Source of the DNA: Lachnospiraceae bacterium
GTDB taxonomy: Bacteria > Bacillota > Clostridia > Lachnospirales > Lachnospiraceae
Assembly: GCA_900751785.1 (NCBI GenBank)
Contig: CAADSM010000008.1
Location: 1 to 24,539, forward strand
Length of the DNA: 24,539 bases
Direction: 5' to 3'
Shown: positions 23,608 to 24,539 of the stretch, piece after piece
Layout: each line of letters starts with the position of its first letter
Numbering within the stretch: position 1 is the stretch's first letter
Position numbers and translations under genes: made by a program
Notes under the pieces: model-generated
Database searches by the model: none
Told to the model about the DNA's origin: nothing
Seen by the model: the letters and a program-made list of their open reading frames with translations, nothing else

Positions 23608-24093
23608 CTACTGCAGACCGAATGCTGCGAGCTGCATATCTGTGTTAAACGCCAGCGTATATGTGATGTTCTGATTCTCATAGGCAACCACCATCTGTAC
23701 AACTGCCGCCTTTACATTTCTCTGATGCATTTCCGCTGTGCTGATCTCTTCTATCGACTGGAACTCGCCCCAGTCTGAACCGATCTGTTCCTTCGCCTCA
23801 TCCATCTTCTCTTTCGTCATATTGGACCTGACTTCCTCGACCGTCATCTCCTGCAGGCTGTCGTAATCCTCTGCATTTAACAGCTGCACGACTTCCTCTG
23901 CCTTTGCCTTTACTTCCTCCGCGTCAAAAAGGTCGCTGCTCTCCAGAGAGCTGTTCTTCGGGAGCGCCCACCAGCATGCGATCGACACGACAAGAAGAAC
24001 GACTGCGGCCGTGATGAACCGGCGCATGCGCTTCTGCTTTTTCTCCGCCGTTGTAAATGGATCGGTTGTGGTCTGTTTCTGCTTTTTCTTCAA
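23608..24093 (-). CDS. Membrane-anchored DUF3887 protein (TTG start)
   Basis: 161 residues. No ATG is available; TTG 24093 is the likely start, with GGAGG 9 nt upstream (24107-24103). A basic, Thr/Lys-rich cytoplasmic tail (1-24, ending KKQKRMRR) precedes one membrane helix (about 25-43, ITAAVVLLVVSIACWWAL). The extracellular domain (about 56-161) starts LFDAEEVKAKAEEVVQLLNAEDYDSL and ends ENQNITYTLAFNTDMQLAAFGL, matching the DUF3887 pattern, whose function is unknown. It is a single gene with its own extended -10 promoter. No protease or lipobox motif is present. A cell-envelope role is an inference from topology only. Confidence 0.85.
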   Translation of the reverse strand: MKKKQKQTTTDPFTTAEKKQKRMRRFITAAVVLLVVSIACWWALPKNSSLESSDLFDAEEVKAKAEEVVQLLNAEDYDSLQEMTVEEVRSNMTKEKMDEAKEQIGSDWGEFQSIEEISTAEMHQRNVKAAVVQMVVAYENQNITYTLAFNTDMQLAAFGLQ

Positions 24094-24141
24094 TGTAGTA
24101 TGCCTCCGTGTTTGTATTTTGGGAATTAAGTTATTGTGTAT

Positions 24142-24170
24142 ATAATACCATTTTACGGGAGTAAAGTCAG
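24142..24170 (-). promoter_or_regulatory. Promoter of the DUF3887 gene
   Basis: On the minus strand CTGACT (24170-24165), a 17-nt spacer, then TATTAT (24147-24142), preceded by TGG (extended -10). Confidence 0.6.
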
Positions 24171-24353
24171 CAGGAGATTTTGTTATTATGAAAAACTTGA
24201 GGCATTCTCCCTTTTATCTGCATTCCAATAGCCGGCATATACGTCATGCTCTGCGATTTCATACTGTTATTGCAGGGCAAAAGGCAGGCAGTGACAACCG
24301 CCAGGGTTGTTTCATGAAAGATTTTTAAAAGTATAAGAAGATTGGATTTTATC
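24171..24353. other. Intergenic stretch without a confident gene
   Basis: A 46-codon plus-strand frame (ATG 24188 to TAA 24328) follows CAGGAG at an 11-nt distance. Its residue make-up (many His, Arg and Ser) is not convincing and no family is recognised. No RNA structure stands out. It lies just outside the insertion sequence and may contain older debris. Confidence 0.3.
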
Positions 24354-24539
24354 GGGAGTTATACGTGTTATACAAATACGCGTATAACTCTCGACTTTTT
24401 ATTCCTGTAGAGGTACAATGTCTATATACTATAGGTATACTCCACCTATACGGAAAGGAGGACATTATGCCAGTAACTGAGAAAAAGTATCCGGATTGGG
24501 TTCAGAAGTATCGGACAAAGGGAACTACTGTGAAGAAAA
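24354..24539 (+). mobile_element. Left end of an insertion sequence (continues past window)
   Basis: The start is inferred from a terminal-type inverted repeat (GAGTTATACG 24356-24365 with CGTATAACTC 24381-24390, followed by TTTTTATT, which also works as an inward terminator), a promoter (TCGACT 24391-24396, 17 nt, TACAAT 24414-24419), a second inverted repeat (TATAGGT 24430-24436 with ACCTATA 24444-24450) and the transposase start. The exact boundary and target duplication cannot be seen without the other end. Confidence 0.55.
24467..24539 (+). CDS. Transposase, N-terminal 24 codons only (partial)
   Basis: ATG 24467 follows AAAGGAGG by 6 nt. The visible residues are MPVTEKKYPDWVQKYRTKGT, then TVKK. 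They resemble the start of DDE transposases of a clostridial IS family (the MPVxEKKYPxWV and RTKGT pattern, IS1634/IS4-like as far as I recall). The catalytic residues lie outside the window, so the family is provisional. The inverted repeats and promoter upstream support an intact element rather than a fragment. Confidence 0.6.
   Translation, partial: MPVTEKKYPDWVQKYRTKGTTVKK

Noticed and set aside
24188..24328. 46-codon plus-strand frame before the insertion sequence
   Set aside because: The RBS is distant, the composition is odd and the family is unknown; not convincing as a gene.

Overview
The window is about 24.5 kb of a low-to-mid GC Firmicute chromosome. The organism is most likely a gut Lachnospiraceae (Clostridia). 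The evidence is strong purine-rich Shine-Dalgarno sites before nearly every gene, sigma-A type promoters, a very long secreted GH2 glycosidase with FIVAR and Ig-like modules, a pyrophosphate-type phosphofructokinase, rubrerythrin, a DUF975/CmpB membrane protein and a Csp-like subtilase. The genus is an inference. No rRNA, tRNA or CRISPR array was seen.

Layout. 1-5253 (minus): the first 1751 residues of a multidomain extracellular beta-galactosidase-type enzyme that runs off the left edge. Its leader (5294-5422) carries a promoter, a BglG/LicT-type antiterminator RNA and an overlapping intrinsic terminator. This is the clearest regulatory system in the window. 5587-7569 (plus): a small membrane protein and a DUF975-CmpB fusion. 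7670-8599 (plus): a variant carbamate kinase with a strong terminator, followed by a hairpin-rich intergenic element and a hemolysin III/PAQR membrane protein (8875-9534).

9658-13650 (minus): a three-gene operon of two half-ABC exporters, one with a degenerate ATPase site, plus a NUDIX hydrolase. 13792-17443 (minus): a Csp-like subtilase, rubrerythrin and a family 2 glycosyltransferase. The glycosyltransferase is divergent from a PPi-type phosphofructokinase (17676-18899, plus), and the two -35 boxes overlap.

19067-20742 (minus): a PadR repressor, translationally coupled to a divergent SEDS (RodA/FtsW-like) membrane protein with an N-terminal HAAS/permease-prefix domain. Its consensus promoter is embedded in a 21-nt-arm inverted repeat, the probable auto-operator. 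21125-23550 (plus): an AraC-family regulator and a class I/II PLP enzyme of the HisC/CobD type. 23608-24093 (minus): a membrane-anchored DUF3887 protein with a TTG start. From about 24354 the left end of an insertion sequence enters, with the first 24 codons of its transposase.

The most interesting items are the RAT/terminator switch of the glycosidase, the PadR plus HAAS-SEDS pair whose expected catalytic Asp is Glu, the carbamate kinase with altered phosphate-loop motifs, and the hairpin-rich intergenic element that shares a 13-mer with another promoter region.
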